Assembly (NCBI GenBank): GCA_040880365.1
Contig: JBBDIO010000131.1
Span: 1 to 5,313, forward strand
DNA: 5,313 bases
Source: JBBDIO01 sp040880365
GTDB taxonomy: Bacteria; Chloroflexota; Anaerolineae; Caldilineales; Caldilineaceae
Direction of reading: 5' to 3'
In this document: piece by piece, positions 5,297-5,313 of the stretch
How the letters are laid out: each line of letters begins with the position of its first letter
Position numbering within the stretch: position 1 is the first letter of the stretch
Translations under genes and position numbers: made by a program
Notes under the pieces: model-generated
The model's database searches: none
Told to the model about the DNA's origin: nothing
The model's input: only the letters and a program-made list of their open reading frames with translations

Positions 5297-5313
5297 CTCG
5301 GATCGGCGCACTC

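Larger units (their letters stand above)
4994..5313. other. Gene-less upstream region with leader, promoter and repeats
   Basis: This 320-bp stretch has no recognisable gene on either strand. Reading leftward it holds a strong minus-strand promoter, a start-site palindrome, a second palindrome at 5160-5169, and two blocks of tandem repeats (5061-5090 and 5089-5145). An open frame of 66 codons (GTG at 5199 to TAA at 4999) runs through it, but the repeats are read in three different phases and nothing looks like a conserved protein. Confidence 0.7.

Overview
The window reads as a chromosomal piece of a moderately GC-rich bacterium, most likely a member of the Chloroflexota (Anaerolineae-like). 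I infer this from the style of the proteins: a 7TM-HD phosphohydrolase with a long Pro/Gln tail, an enlarged YbeY, and Gram-positive-type gene order. No single residue proves the phylum. All five recognisable genes lie on the minus strand and read from right to left. No RNA gene, CRISPR array, insertion sequence or phage gene was seen.

Layout from right (upstream) to left (downstream). Positions 4994-5313 have no convincing gene. They hold a minus-strand promoter with perfect TTGACA and TATAAT boxes 16 bp apart, a 10-bp palindrome over the expected transcription start, and a leader of about 225 nt containing two kinds of tandem repeat (15 bp x2 and 19 bp x3). Next come a TVP38/TMEM64 (VTT/DedA-like) membrane protein (4247-4993) and yqeY (3768-4250), which overlap by 4 nt. 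A 166-nt C-rich gap (3602-3767) follows. After it come pgpH (1082-3601), ybeY (323-1060) and the 5' part of dgkA (1-330, cut by the window edge), packed with gaps or overlaps of 21 nt or less.

The order yqeY ... pgpH-ybeY-dgkA is a shortened form of the Bacillus subtilis yqeY-(...)-phoH-yqfF-yqfG-dgkA-(cdd)-era cluster; phoH is absent here. The set combines second-messenger turnover (PgpH hydrolyses c-di-AMP), rRNA 3'-end maturation and quality control (YbeY), lipid carrier or diacylglycerol phosphorylation (DgkA), a tRNA-associated accessory domain (YqeY) and a lipid-handling membrane protein (VTT). These are housekeeping genes and I see no defence or biosynthetic system.

The unusual layer is sequence texture. 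Short tandem duplications of 10, 12, 15 and 19 bp recur in both the non-coding leaders and the dispensable parts of proteins. They coincide with acidic insertions in YbeY, a roughly 150-residue disordered tail on PgpH and a Pro/Arg-rich head on DgkA.
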